64,000 nt of DNA from Devosia epidermidihirudinis (GTDB lineage: Bacteria > Pseudomonadota > Alphaproteobacteria > Rhizobiales > Devosiaceae), in contig NZ_LANJ01000012.1 of assembly GCF_000971295.1 (NCBI RefSeq), positions 124,001 through 188,000 of the forward strand, given 5' to 3'. Both the position numbers and the translations under genes were made by a program. This document shows, piece by piece, positions 51,980 through 60,397 of the stretch; within the stretch, counting starts at the first letter, position 1, and each line of letters begins with the position of its first letter. The notes beneath the pieces were generated by a model. It was not told the DNA's origin, searched no databases, and saw nothing but the letters and a program-made list of their open reading frames with translations.

Positions 51980-53499
51980 GTCCGAGCATCCACGAAGTTG
52001 CCCGATGGCCTTGCCGCTGGCGCAGGCGGCTCACCATGTCGAACCACAATCGCCCCCGGCTGGAGCCCCACGCTGACCAGCGTTTCCCGCAGTGCGTCCA
52101 TCTCCGACTCCAGCGCCGCCGAAGCGTCTGGCTCGGCCGCCCACAGCATGATCCCGGTCGCCTGCCCGCGCAGCGACACCTGCGCTCCGACCTCGCCGAG
52201 ATCGGGAAGATTGATCGCGAAGCGCATCTGCCACCCGCGCTCACCTTCCGCCTCGGTGCCGTTGTGCTGATCGCGATGAATCTGAAACTGCATCATGGTC
52301 TGGTGCTGACCGACCAGCACAGGCAAATCGAGGCTCCAGTCTCCGCTGCCCTTTGCCTGCGCATCCGGAAGCGATGCATGTTGATGAAGCCTCACCCGAG
52401 CCAAGGCCCCTTCTGTTCGCTCCTGCACATGTCGGCCAAGATCTTCTAGCGTCGTCCCCGGATCGAGCGGCGCTACCGCCGGTCCGCGTGCTCGGGGCAC
52501 CGCTCCTTTGAGCGGGGGGGGGACATTGGCCACCGCTGCAACCGGCGTTCCATGGCCCAGCCACGATGCCATCGTTTGCCTGAGGACAAGCAGGGAGGCC
52601 TTCATATCGCCCTGCGCCAGGGTTACCGCGCCCCGTGCGAGTTGCGCCTCCTGAAACAACCCAGAACTCAGGACTGCCTTTTGCAGGGCACTGCCATCGA
52701 GCTTCCCGCCTTCCAGCGAGACCTGCGCCGCCAACACGCGCTGAACGGCGCGCATTACCGGCTCGGGCAGCCCAACTTTACCGGCAAGGGTGCTCAGGGC
52801 GGTGGTAAGCCCGGCCGCGCTATCCTGCCGGGGCAAAGACACCTGAACCATCTGCGCCAACGCCGCCTTGGGCGTGGCAGGTTGCGAGACTGGAGGCGCG
52901 GTCCCCTGCGTCATCACACCCGCTGGTCGCTCAGGCGCTGCCATCTGAGCGACGTTGGGCCGCTGTACGGACAGACCTGAAGGTGTCGACGTCACAACAG
53001 GCGCCCTGGCAGCGGCCTGCGGGTAGACACTGGCAGGAGGAGGCGTGGTACCGGCGTTGGTAGTCACCGTCGGAGCAACCGAACCTGGTACCATGGCTGG
53101 CGCGCTGGACTGGGGAGCAAGCGTTGGGGAGGATGAAACGGCGGATTGTGAGGCCTGCGCCAGCGGCGCATTTTCGATCGCAGCGCGTGCCCCGGCGGAT
53201 ACCGTTACCGGTGGCTGGGGCGTGGGAGCTGGTTGGGGCGTGGGAGGCTGCAGGAGCAATGCGAGACGCAACTGCGCGCCGCTGCCCTGAACTTCAAAAT
53301 TGAGAACTGCCCCCACATTCACGGCATTAGGCAGGACCAGATTCAACATCTGCCCGTTGATCTGAACTTGCGTGCCGCCATTTGGGGCCGGTCCAATGAC
53401 CTTGCCGTCCAGCATCTGCCCTGCTTGCAGAGCAAGCGCCTGCAACGCGCTTGAACGCGTGGCCAAAGCTATTGAGGGAAGCTGCGAGGGAATGGACAT
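51976..53499 (-). CDS. FliK-like flagellar hook-length control family protein
   Basis: This 507-residue protein has an N-terminal beta-rich section (SALQALALQAGQMLDGKVIG) and a long low-complexity Pro/Ala/Thr central region (about residues 95-210). The C-terminal Flg_hook-type domain includes GWQMRFAINLPDLGEVGAQV, and VSVGLQPGAIVVRHGEPP lies near the end. FliK measures hook or needle length and switches FlhB specificity, and this pair of genes mirrors that. No other flagellar genes are in the window. Start ATG 53499 was chosen for its conserved beginning. Confidence 0.8.
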   Translation of the reverse strand: MSIPSQLPSIALATRSSALQALALQAGQMLDGKVIGPAPNGGTQVQINGQMLNLVLPNAVNVGAVLNFEVQGSGAQLRLALLLQPPTPQPAPTPQPPVTVSAGARAAIENAPLAQASQSAVSSSPTLAPQSSAPAMVPGSVAPTVTTNAGTTPPPASVYPQAAARAPVVTSTPSGLSVQRPNVAQMAAPERPAGVMTQGTAPPVSQPATPKAALAQMVQVSLPRQDSAAGLTTALSTLAGKVGLPEPVMRAVQRVLAAQVSLEGGKLDGSALQKAVLSSGLFQEAQLARGAVTLAQGDMKASLLVLRQTMASWLGHGTPVAAVANVPPPLKGAVPRARGPAVAPLDPGTTLEDLGRHVQERTEGALARVRLHQHASLPDAQAKGSGDWSLDLPVLVGQHQTMMQFQIHRDQHNGTEAEGERGWQMRFAINLPDLGEVGAQVSLRGQATGIMLWAAEPDASAALESEMDALRETLVSVGLQPGAIVVRHGEPPAPAARPSGNFVDART

Positions 53500-53599
53500 G
53501 GCGTGGCTGACCCTCTGCCGCACCATGCGGCGTACCCACCTTAGCGTACGCCGATCATCCTATGATTCCCGCCTCTTGGGAAACTTAACAAAACCTGGC

Positions 53600-54343
53600 T
53601 CAATCGGGGCGGATGTCAGTGTATTCCTTCGTCGCTGGCTTGCCACGGAAAGTGACCCAGAAGAAATTCAGGGTGTATGTGCCAGCGGTTTTGAACACGC
53701 CCTCTTTTTCAAGGCGCCGGCCCGAGGTCTTCATCTTCAGCTTGAATGTCCATTTCACGCCACCAACCTTGGACAGGCGCACCGCGACGTCGGTGTCTTC
53801 GCCGAAAAACTGGATGGAGCGATCATAGCCGCCCACCTGGGCCCAGGCGGCGCGCTTAAACACAAAATTGCCGCCCTGCACGACAGAGCCAACCCGCAGC
53901 ACAAAGCGGTTGAGGACGTAAATCAGGTAGGTCAGGCCATAGAACATGTTCACGAGGAACCGGCTCCAGGCACTCATGTCATAGTAGACATAGGGGCCGC
54001 TGAGGCAGACCAGCTTGGTGTCCTTGGCGAACTCGGAAAACACCGTGTCGAGCCAACCCACCGGTACAATCGTATCGCTATCGATATTGGCGACGAGGTC
54101 AAAACCTTCGCTGGCAGCGAAGCCAGCGTCGCGCGCGTTGACCAGGCCCTTCTTGGGCTCATCGACCACGCGCACAGATGGGAAGCTGCGGGCAATCTCG
54201 CCGGTGCGATCGGTCGAGGCGTTGTTGACCACAATGATTTCCGCGTCAGCGCCGGAGCGCGCGATCTCAGCCACCACAGACTCAAGGCATTTGCCGATTA
54301 GCGCCTCTTCATTATAGGCGGGTATAACAAATGCCAGTTTCAT
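53600..54343 (-). CDS. Glycosyltransferase family 2 protein
   Basis: This 247-residue GT-A enzyme begins MKLAFVIPAYNEEALIGKCL, with the nucleotide-binding VVNNASTDRTGEIA, the DXD-like NIDSDTIVP, and an ED motif in QFFGEDTDVAVRL typical of GT2. A hydrophobic segment (FLVNMFYGLTYLIYVL) suggests membrane association. ATG 54343 follows AAGAGG; the upstream frame to 54478 has no support. The acceptor, perhaps a surface polysaccharide or lipid, is unknown. Confidence 0.88.
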   Translation of the reverse strand: MKLAFVIPAYNEEALIGKCLESVVAEIARSGADAEIIVVNNASTDRTGEIARSFPSVRVVDEPKKGLVNARDAGFAASEGFDLVANIDSDTIVPVGWLDTVFSEFAKDTKLVCLSGPYVYYDMSAWSRFLVNMFYGLTYLIYVLNRFVLRVGSVVQGGNFVFKRAAWAQVGGYDRSIQFFGEDTDVAVRLSKVGGVKWTFKLKMKTSGRRLEKEGVFKTAGTYTLNFFWVTFRGKPATKEYTDIRPD

Positions 54344-54485
54344 TGCGGCCTCTTGCAGATCAGGGCCCGTGGCCCAAGATTGCCAGCAGATACCGTCAAA
54401 GTCCCGCAACGGCAACATTGAGCGGGCATTTTCCAGCTTTTTGGCGGGCGGCACCGTACGATACCGCCCGCAGCACAAGTTTCAA

Positions 54486-54986
54486 TCAGCCGATATAGTC
54501 GCGCTTGCCGATTGGAATGCCGTTATTGCGCAGGATCGAATAAGCGGTCGTCACGTGGAAGTAGAAGTTCGGCAGCGCCCGTTGGGTCAGATAGGTCTCG
54601 CCGTCCATGGTAACCTCATTACCACCCAGTTTCAGCGTGATCTGACGGTCTTCGGAGCCATCGAGATCGGAGGCCTGAACGGTCGACAACAGGTCGAGCG
54701 CCTTCTGGATGCGAGCGCGCAGTTCATCAAAGGTCTTTTCGGTGTCGGGCCATGAGGGCACTTCCTTACCCGCCAGACGCGAGACGCAGCCCTTAACGTG
54801 GTCGGTCGCAATCATGATTTGCCCGCGAAACGGTATCATATCCGGAGCGAGACGCGCTTCTGACAGCACGAGCGTGTCGAACTTGCGGTCAGCCGCATAG
54901 GCCTCCGCCTTGTCCATGATCGCCAACAGATTGGTCAGCATGCGCGTAAAAACCGGCACAGACATGCCGTACATAGAGATCGTCAT
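54486..54986 (-). CDS. DUF1993 family protein
   Basis: This 166-residue protein has the all-helical DinB-like fold pattern of DUF1993: MYGMSVPVFTRMLTNLLAIM at the start, then a DTLVLSEARLAPDMIPFRGQ region and RALPNFYFHVTTAYSILRNN toward the end, ending KRDYIG. No catalytic role is established. It is downstream of nothing on its strand and lies 140 nt upstream of the GT2 gene, with which it may be co-transcribed. Confidence 0.88.
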   Translation of the reverse strand: MTISMYGMSVPVFTRMLTNLLAIMDKAEAYAADRKFDTLVLSEARLAPDMIPFRGQIMIATDHVKGCVSRLAGKEVPSWPDTEKTFDELRARIQKALDLLSTVQASDLDGSEDRQITLKLGGNEVTMDGETYLTQRALPNFYFHVTTAYSILRNNGIPIGKRDYIG

Positions 54987-55067
54987 CGCAAAGACACCTT
55001 GATTGTCAGGACCCGAACGGGAACTGTCTTGTGCGCCACGTCATGGTGGCTGACTAGCGAGATCGGG

Positions 55068-55886
55068 ATGCATCCGGACAAAGACAAGCCCCTGGCAGGA
55101 CCAAGTTTTGGTCCAGTATGGCTGCAAAAGCTGCGCAACAAGCTTCGCCTGCTCTATCACAGCCAGGCCCCCGGCGCGCAGCGCTTCCAGTATGCGGTCC
55201 TGCTGGTTGATCTGGCGATCATCGCGTTTTTTATCGCGACGCCTCTGCTCAAGGACAATCCGTCCTTTCTCTGGATCGACTACACTATCGCCGCAATCCT
55301 GCTGATCGACTTCACGGCCCGCGCCCTCGCCTCTACCGACATCCTGCGCTGGCTCCGGCAGCCGCCGGTCATCATTGATGTCTTCATTCTGCTGACGCTG
55401 CTCGCACCCGGCTGGCTGGTCAATCTCGGATTCTTGCGGATCCTGCGCCTGTGGACGCTAACCCGTGGCTACGCCTTCTGGCGCCCCCTGAAAAAGCACG
55501 GCCTCGCCAGTTATCAGGACACCATTCAGGCGGTCATCAACCTGCTGGTATTCCTCTTCGTCGTCACCGGCTTCGTCTACACAGCCTTCGCCAACCGCAG
55601 CGATGGCATCACCGGTTATGTGGACGCGCTCTATTTCACCGTGGCCACAGTAACGACGACCGGCTTCGGTGATGTCACCTTGCCAGGGACAATGGGTAAG
55701 CTGGCCTCTATTGTCATTATGATCATCGGCATTTCGCTATTTGTCCGGCTCGCCCAGTCCATCTTCCGGCCAAACAAGATCGTCTTCCCCTGCCCGCAAT
55801 GCGGCCTGCAAAAGCATGATCCCGACGCAGTCCATTGCAAAGCATGTGGACATATCCTCAACATTCCCAATGCTGGTGAGGATTAG
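55068..55886 (+). CDS. Voltage-gated K+ channel-like protein with C-terminal zinc ribbon
   Basis: This 272-residue inner-membrane protein has hydrophobic S1-S4-like segments, with RILRLWTLTRGYAFWRPLKK as the basic S4 region, then pore helix and filter TVATVTTTGFGDVTLPGTM and a final helix. The GFGD filter is a variant of the usual GYGD of potassium channels. The C-terminus carries two CxxC pairs (CPQCG...CKACG) forming a zinc ribbon. ATG 55068 was chosen within an open frame from 54999. It probably conducts K+, with the ribbon as a regulatory or assembly element. Confidence 0.85.
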   Translation: MHPDKDKPLAGPSFGPVWLQKLRNKLRLLYHSQAPGAQRFQYAVLLVDLAIIAFFIATPLLKDNPSFLWIDYTIAAILLIDFTARALASTDILRWLRQPPVIIDVFILLTLLAPGWLVNLGFLRILRLWTLTRGYAFWRPLKKHGLASYQDTIQAVINLLVFLFVVTGFVYTAFANRSDGITGYVDALYFTVATVTTTGFGDVTLPGTMGKLASIVIMIIGISLFVRLAQSIFRPNKIVFPCPQCGLQKHDPDAVHCKACGHILNIPNAGED

Positions 55887-56008
55887 GTTCGTCCGGCGAA
55901 ATATATGGAAGAGCCCGTCGTTGCTGCAAAGGTTACTTCGGGTTCACCAAGCGGCTTCACCGCAGGTTAGGTTTCACCTTGTAACGGTGGGTTCCAACTG
56001 GGGGACCG

Positions 56009-57160
56009 ATGCCAAGCCTGGATTTCCTGACGCTCTACATCCTGATTTTCATGAACGCGCTCACGCTCTGCGTGATCTGGGCGGCGTTTGCGTATCGGTA
56101 TCGGCCCAATCCACCTGCCCTGTACTGGCTGGCCGGTATGGCGCTGAATATGATCGGTGGCGGCGTCTTGGCGATCCAGGGCAACGAGGGATCACTCGTT
56201 CCGGCCATTCTCGGCAATACGATAATCATCCTCGGATTTGGCCAGTTCTGGATCGGCCTCCGCCGCTTCCAGCATCAGGCGGGAGGTCAACGCCACGTCG
56301 TTGCATGCGCGCTCATCGCTATGGCCTTCATGATCGCGTGTTATGACTTCGATCGCGGACGGGCCATTGTCTATGCCACCGGACAAGCCTGTGTGATGGG
56401 CATGTCTGTCCATCACCTGCTGCGCCATCGTCAGCCCGGGATTGGCATGGTGGTTGCCGTATTGGCGTTCTCGGTCGCCGCACTTGGCCAGCTGATGGTC
56501 ATCGTGAGCAACGGGCTCGTCCTATCGCACGCCTTGGATTTCGAGATCTATTATGTCCTGGCGTCCTACGCCCTGCTCTGCACCGTCTTCAGCTGCATAG
56601 TCTGGAACCTGGGCTTTGCGATGATGACGATCGACCGTTTGCAGGACACTCTGCGGCGCATGTCAGAGACCGATGAACTGACCGGTGTGCTCAACCGTCG
56701 TGGCTTGCAACGCAAGCTGGACACATATCAGCACGACGCAAAGCGCACCGGCCGCGCCTTGTCCGTCGTCCTCATCGACCTCGATAATTTCAAGCCGCTG
56801 AATGACAACTATGGGCACGCCGCCGGAGACAAGGCACTCCAACAGCTAGGTCAGCTCATCAGCGCGAACATTCGTCCCAGCGATATCGTCGCCCGGCTCG
56901 GTGGCGACGAATTCTGCGTCCTGCTGCCTGCTACAGGGGAAAGCGAGGCCGCTCGCCAGGCGGAAACCCTCCGTCACCTGATCGCCACGACCGCTTTTGA
57001 AGTCCCCGATGGCGCCGTGGCGCTTTCGGCGAGCCTTGGCGTTTCGACACATATCGCGTCGGCCGATAACGCACTGGACTTGCTGATCGAGGCTGACAAA
57101 TCCCTTTATCGCGACAAGGCCCTCAAGGCATCACGATACACTGACGCCAAACGCGCGTAA
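56009..57160 (+). CDS. Membrane diguanylate cyclase (GGDEF domain)
   Basis: This 383-residue protein has six hydrophobic segments in the N-terminal 210 residues, including LYILIFMNALTLCVIWAAFA, then a GGDEF domain from about residue 228. The active site is the canonical RLGGDEF at residues 296-302. An RxxD inhibitory site (RPSD, 289-292) lies at the standard distance, so product feedback is predicted. It makes c-di-GMP at the membrane; the sensed signal of the N-terminal region is unknown. Confidence 0.93.
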   Translation: MPSLDFLTLYILIFMNALTLCVIWAAFAYRYRPNPPALYWLAGMALNMIGGGVLAIQGNEGSLVPAILGNTIIILGFGQFWIGLRRFQHQAGGQRHVVACALIAMAFMIACYDFDRGRAIVYATGQACVMGMSVHHLLRHRQPGIGMVVAVLAFSVAALGQLMVIVSNGLVLSHALDFEIYYVLASYALLCTVFSCIVWNLGFAMMTIDRLQDTLRRMSETDELTGVLNRRGLQRKLDTYQHDAKRTGRALSVVLIDLDNFKPLNDNYGHAAGDKALQQLGQLISANIRPSDIVARLGGDEFCVLLPATGESEAARQAETLRHLIATTAFEVPDGAVALSASLGVSTHIASADNALDLLIEADKSLYRDKALKASRYTDAKRA

Positions 57161-57243
57161 CGCATCAACGAACCAGCGACGGCAGTCGTGAAGGAACGGC
57201 TGCAGCAGCGAAGCATTGAGTTCTCACAGACAAGGAGAGTTCG

Positions 57244-58137
57244 ATGCCAGATCGCTTCACCATGCAAGATCCCCGACATCAATATCCCGCGCCGCCATTT
57301 GCTCCGCAGACACAATCGCCCCCCGGGCTGGTCAGCAAGATGGAGCCCAAGCCAGACCACGGCGAAGAAAGCTACGCTGGCTTTGGCCGGCTGCTTGGCC
57401 GAAAGGCACTGATCACGGGCGGAGACTCCGGCATCGGCCGCGCCGTGGCCATTGCATTTGCGCGTGAAGGGGCCGATGTCGCGATCAACTTTTTGCCCTC
57501 AGAGATTGAGGATGCCAACGAGGTCATCGCCTACATTGATCAAGCTGGAACGAAAGCGATTGCGCTTCCCGGTGACATCTCAAATGAGAAAACATGCAAC
57601 GCAGTCGTTGCAGATGCCGTGGAGCAACTCGGCGGCCTCGACATTCTGGTGATCAACGCGGCTCGCCAGCAAGCGCGAGAGACCGTTGAAGATGTAACCA
57701 GCGAGGACTTCGACAAGACCCTCAAGACCAATCTCTACGCCTTGCACTGGATGACCAGAGCCGCATTGCCCCATCTGCCCCCGGGTGCATCGATCATCAC
57801 GACGACGTCCATCCAGGCCTATGAGCCCTCGGGACAACTTCTGGACTATGCGACCACTAAGGCGGGCATCGTAGCGTACACCAAGGCACTGGCATCACAG
57901 CTGATTGAGAGAGGTATCAGGGCAAATGCAGTCGCCCCCGGTCCCTTCTGGACGGTACTTCAACCCAGCGGCGGCCAGTTTCCCGAAAAGGTGGAGGAGT
58001 TTGGTGGCAATAGCGCCTTCGGTCGCCCCGGGCAGCCCGTCGAACTCGCACCAGTCTACGTGCTCCTGGCCTCCCAGGAAGGCAGCTACATCACTGGAGA
58101 AGTTTTCGGTGTCACCGGCGGCAAAGGAATCGCCTGA
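57244..58137 (+). CDS. SDR-family oxidoreductase (YghA/general stress type)
   Basis: This 297-residue short-chain dehydrogenase has about 45 residues of N-terminal extension before the Rossmann fold (ALITGGDSGIGRAVAIAFAR, residues 55-74). NAARQQ is the NAAG-like motif. The catalytic Ser lies in TTTSIQAYEP, and YATTK is the YxxxK motif. The extension and overall pattern resemble YghA and glucose-dehydrogenase-like stress SDRs. AAGGAGAG precedes the ATG. NAD(P)(H)-dependent reduction of an aldehyde or ketone is likely, the substrate unknown. Confidence 0.9.
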   Translation: MPDRFTMQDPRHQYPAPPFAPQTQSPPGLVSKMEPKPDHGEESYAGFGRLLGRKALITGGDSGIGRAVAIAFAREGADVAINFLPSEIEDANEVIAYIDQAGTKAIALPGDISNEKTCNAVVADAVEQLGGLDILVINAARQQARETVEDVTSEDFDKTLKTNLYALHWMTRAALPHLPPGASIITTTSIQAYEPSGQLLDYATTKAGIVAYTKALASQLIERGIRANAVAPGPFWTVLQPSGGQFPEKVEEFGGNSAFGRPGQPVELAPVYVLLASQEGSYITGEVFGVTGGKGIA

Positions 58138-58231
58138 GACCGCCGCAAAGGACAATTGTCCTTTTATGATCGGCGGAACTTCCCATAGTCCCGCCCGTTG
58201 CCTTTGAAGCGTCTACTCACAGGAGTTGAAA

Positions 58232-58723
58232 ATGGCCGAAGACAAGACACTCGACGACCTCTTCCTCGACACCGTCAAAGACATCTATTTCGCCGAACGC
58301 CAAATCCTGAAGGCGCTGCCTAAGATGGCCAAGGCAGCACATTCCCCCGAGTTGCAGGCGGGCTTTGAGCAGCACTTTGCCGAAACTGAAGGCCATGTTG
58401 AACGTCTGGAACAGGTTTTCGCTCTGCTCGGCAAAACGCCACGCGGCAAAACATGCGACGCAATTCTCGGCATTCTCGAGGAGGGCAAGTCGATCATGGA
58501 AGACTTCAAAGGCGCGAGTGCGCTGGATGCGGGTCTCGCAGCCGCCGCCCAAGCCGTCGAGCACTACGAGATTGCCCGCTACGGCACCTTGAAAAGTTGG
58601 GCGGAAAAGCTGGGCATGACGGAAGCGGCCGCGTTGTTCGAAGCCACCCTGCGTGAAGAGGTTGCCACGGATGCCAAGCTTTCGAAGCTGGCAAAAACCA
58701 ACCTGAACGCCATGGCCGCTTAG
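58232..58723 (+). CDS. DUF892 (YciE/YciF) ferritin-like protein
   Basis: This 163-residue protein is a four-helix bundle of the YciF type: TLDDLFLDTVKDIYFAERQI, EQHFAETEGHVERLEQVFAL, AVEHYEIARYGTLKSWAEKL and ALFEATLREEVATDAKL. The paired Glu/His positions can bind a di-iron centre as in DUF892 structures. AGGAG precedes the ATG. It is stress associated in enterobacteria; here it follows the SDR gene by 94 nt, and both may belong to a general stress response. Confidence 0.9.
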   Translation: MAEDKTLDDLFLDTVKDIYFAERQILKALPKMAKAAHSPELQAGFEQHFAETEGHVERLEQVFALLGKTPRGKTCDAILGILEEGKSIMEDFKGASALDAGLAAAAQAVEHYEIARYGTLKSWAEKLGMTEAAALFEATLREEVATDAKLSKLAKTNLNAMAA

Positions 58724-58795
58724 AGCCACCTCAACAATTGAAACTGCAGTCACACCAGGGTGTAGGATCAATCCCACGCCACCGGTAGCAGCAAC

Positions 58796-58824
58796 ACCTT
58801 CGACGCAGCGTGCGCGTCGAAGGT
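58796..58824. terminator. Strong stem-loop between DUF892 and tRNA-Trp
   Basis: ACCTTCGACGC (58796-58806) pairs perfectly over 11 bp with GCGTCGAAGGT (58814-58824) around a 7-nt loop. It lies 72 nt downstream of the DUF892 stop on one side and 30 nt beyond the tRNA-Trp 3' end on the other, so it can serve both. No U-tract follows on either side. Confidence 0.6.
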
Positions 58825-58853
58825 CATAAACCTAACACTATCATTGAGATGCC

Positions 58854-58929
58854 TGGCAGGGGCTGGGGGACTCGAACCCACGACCCTCGGTTTTGGAGAC
58901 CGATGCTCTACCAACTGAGCTAAACCCCT
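58854..58929 (-). tRNA. tRNA-Trp(CCA)
   Basis: The minus strand reads AGGGGTTTAGCTCAGTTGG at the 5' end, with D-loop GTTGGTAGAGC, anticodon loop CTCCAAA (anticodon CCA) and T-arm GTGGGTTCGAGTCCCCC. Seven acceptor pairs close, with one G-U. A CCA is encoded at 58856-58854. The length is 76 nt including CCA. Confidence 0.97.
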
Positions 58930-58986
58930 TCAGGCGAGGGTTTGTCTAATGGCAAAGAGTGCTTTGTGCAAGACCTTCTGACGCGA

Positions 58987-59379
58987 TCATGCCCAGATGT
59001 GTGGAATGACCGGAATGGCAAGCAGAACGATCCCCAGCAGCGAGGCCATAAAGCAGATGGAACGCCAGGGGCTGAGGCCACGTACGTAACAAACGACGTA
59101 GATCGAACGCGCGACAAAATAGACGCCGCCGCCCACCAGCGACAGCCACCCCTGCTCTCCGAGCACCACCGAGAGAATCGCCAGCGTCAGGAACACCGGC
59201 AGAGTTTCCTGCAGATTGCCCAGTGCTCGGCGCGACCGTGCGAGCTCAACGGTTGGCTCGGGCAGGTTATCGCGCGGACCAGTCTGCGCTTGGGTGCCGA
59301 CCTGTTTGGTCAGATAGTTTCCGGGCAGCATGACCTGGACCAGCAAAAGCAGCAGCACGAGAAGAATCATCAAGAGCAT
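58987..59379 (-). CDS. MAPEG family membrane protein
   Basis: This 130-residue protein has four hydrophobic segments (LLMILLVLLLLLVQVMLP first) and the MAPEG family blocks RARRALGNLQETLPVFL-like (SRRALGNLQETLPVFLTLA) and YFVARSIYVVCYVRGLSPWR. Human MAPEG members include glutathione-dependent enzymes; bacterial proteins of this short type are uncharacterised. AGGTG precedes the ATG. It lies alone, divergent from the HupE-like gene. Confidence 0.88.
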   Translation of the reverse strand: MLLMILLVLLLLLVQVMLPGNYLTKQVGTQAQTGPRDNLPEPTVELARSRRALGNLQETLPVFLTLAILSVVLGEQGWLSLVGGGVYFVARSIYVVCYVRGLSPWRSICFMASLLGIVLLAIPVIPHIWA

Positions 59380-59589
59380 TGGTATTCACCTGTTGGATAG
59401 CCGTGAGCGTGGCCCATAGGGCTATCGAGCCAAAGCCCTGTGAGCAATGGCAAAGCGGACTTCGTCCCTGGAACGCGGACGCGGCCATTTACAAACTGCC
59501 ATCGTCATCCAATAAAAGGCTTGCGAGTTTGTGGAATCCCGGCGGCGCCGACTGATCACTCAGGGGAGAAATACCCCGGAAGGATAATC

Positions 59590-60177
59590 ATGCGTCTATT
59601 GCTTGCGCTGGCCATTGTTGCCCTGTCGCCCACCCTTGCCTTTGCTCACACCGGTGTTGGCCACACAGCAGGCTTCGTCCACGGCTTTGAACACCCCATT
59701 GGTGGGCTGGACCACATACTTGCGATGGTCGCAGTTGGCGTCTTTGCGTTCGTCCTGGGTGGTCGCGCACTCTGGCTGGTGCCCTTGTCCTTCGTGGCAA
59801 TGATGAACGTCGGCTTCATGCTCGGCGTCGCACAGATCGACATGCCGTTTGTTGAGCTCGGAATCGCCCTGTCCAGCGTCGTCATTGGCGCTGCGGCGGC
59901 CTTGGGGCGCCCGATGCCTGTCGTAACCGCAATGGGCCTTGTCGGGGTCTTTGCAGTCTTCCACGGCCATGCCCATGGCTCCGAGATGCCGACTGACGCC
60001 AGTGGGTTCACGTACGCGGCAGGGTTCATCGCAGCGACCGCCCTCCTCCATCTCGCTGGCATTGCAGCGACATTTGGCGTCAGCACAGCCATTGGTCGCT
60101 ACGGCAAGTATGCGGCTCAACTTGCAGGCGGCGCGTTTGCACTGGGCGGGGTGGGCATTTTGACCGGCTGGCTCTAA
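59590..60177 (+). CDS. HupE/UreJ family membrane protein (nickel/cobalt transporter-like)
   Basis: This 195-residue protein has a signal peptide (LLLALAIVALSPTLAFA) and mature start HTGVGHTAGFVHGFEHPIGG. This is the His-rich HupE hallmark (HxGxxH...HPxxGLDH) for metal binding. Six hydrophobic segments follow, with another His cluster in FHGHAHGSEMP. The start ATG 59590 has GGAAGGAT upstream; the frame to 59440 is unsupported. Related proteins transport nickel; no hydrogenase or urease genes are visible nearby. Confidence 0.9.
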   Translation: MRLLLALAIVALSPTLAFAHTGVGHTAGFVHGFEHPIGGLDHILAMVAVGVFAFVLGGRALWLVPLSFVAMMNVGFMLGVAQIDMPFVELGIALSSVVIGAAAALGRPMPVVTAMGLVGVFAVFHGHAHGSEMPTDASGFTYAAGFIAATALLHLAGIAATFGVSTAIGRYGKYAAQLAGGAFALGGVGILTGWL

Positions 60178-60256
60178 CCAATGCTGCGCAATGAATTGGA
60201 GGGGCTTGCCATGCCCCTCCCGCTCGGGCTAATGCCTTTGCGTCGGTTTCGACCGG

Positions 60257-60330
60257 GCGGGTATAGCTCAGTGGTAGAGCAGCAGCCTTCCAAGCTGAAT
60301 ATGCGGGTTCGATTCCCGCTACCCGCTCCA
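60257..60330 (+). tRNA. tRNA-Gly(UCC)
   Basis: GCGGGTA acceptor (60257-60263), TAGCTCAGTGGTAGAGC D-arm, anticodon loop CTTCCAA (anticodon TCC), T-arm GCGGGTTCGATTCCCGC, and acceptor TACCCGC with encoded CCA at 60328-60330. All arms pair. It is followed 68 nt later by the convergent end of the glycosyltransferase fusion gene. Confidence 0.97.
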
Positions 60331-60397
60331 AGCTTTCGAAATCGCGAGCGTCAGGTGCTTTGGCCCTTCAGGGCATGTCGCTCACCTTAGGCGCAAT

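Noticed and set aside
59400..59589. Cobalamin or nickel riboswitch before the HupE/UreJ-like gene
   Set aside because: The 190-nt gap lacks a B12-box-like or NiCo-type conserved core.
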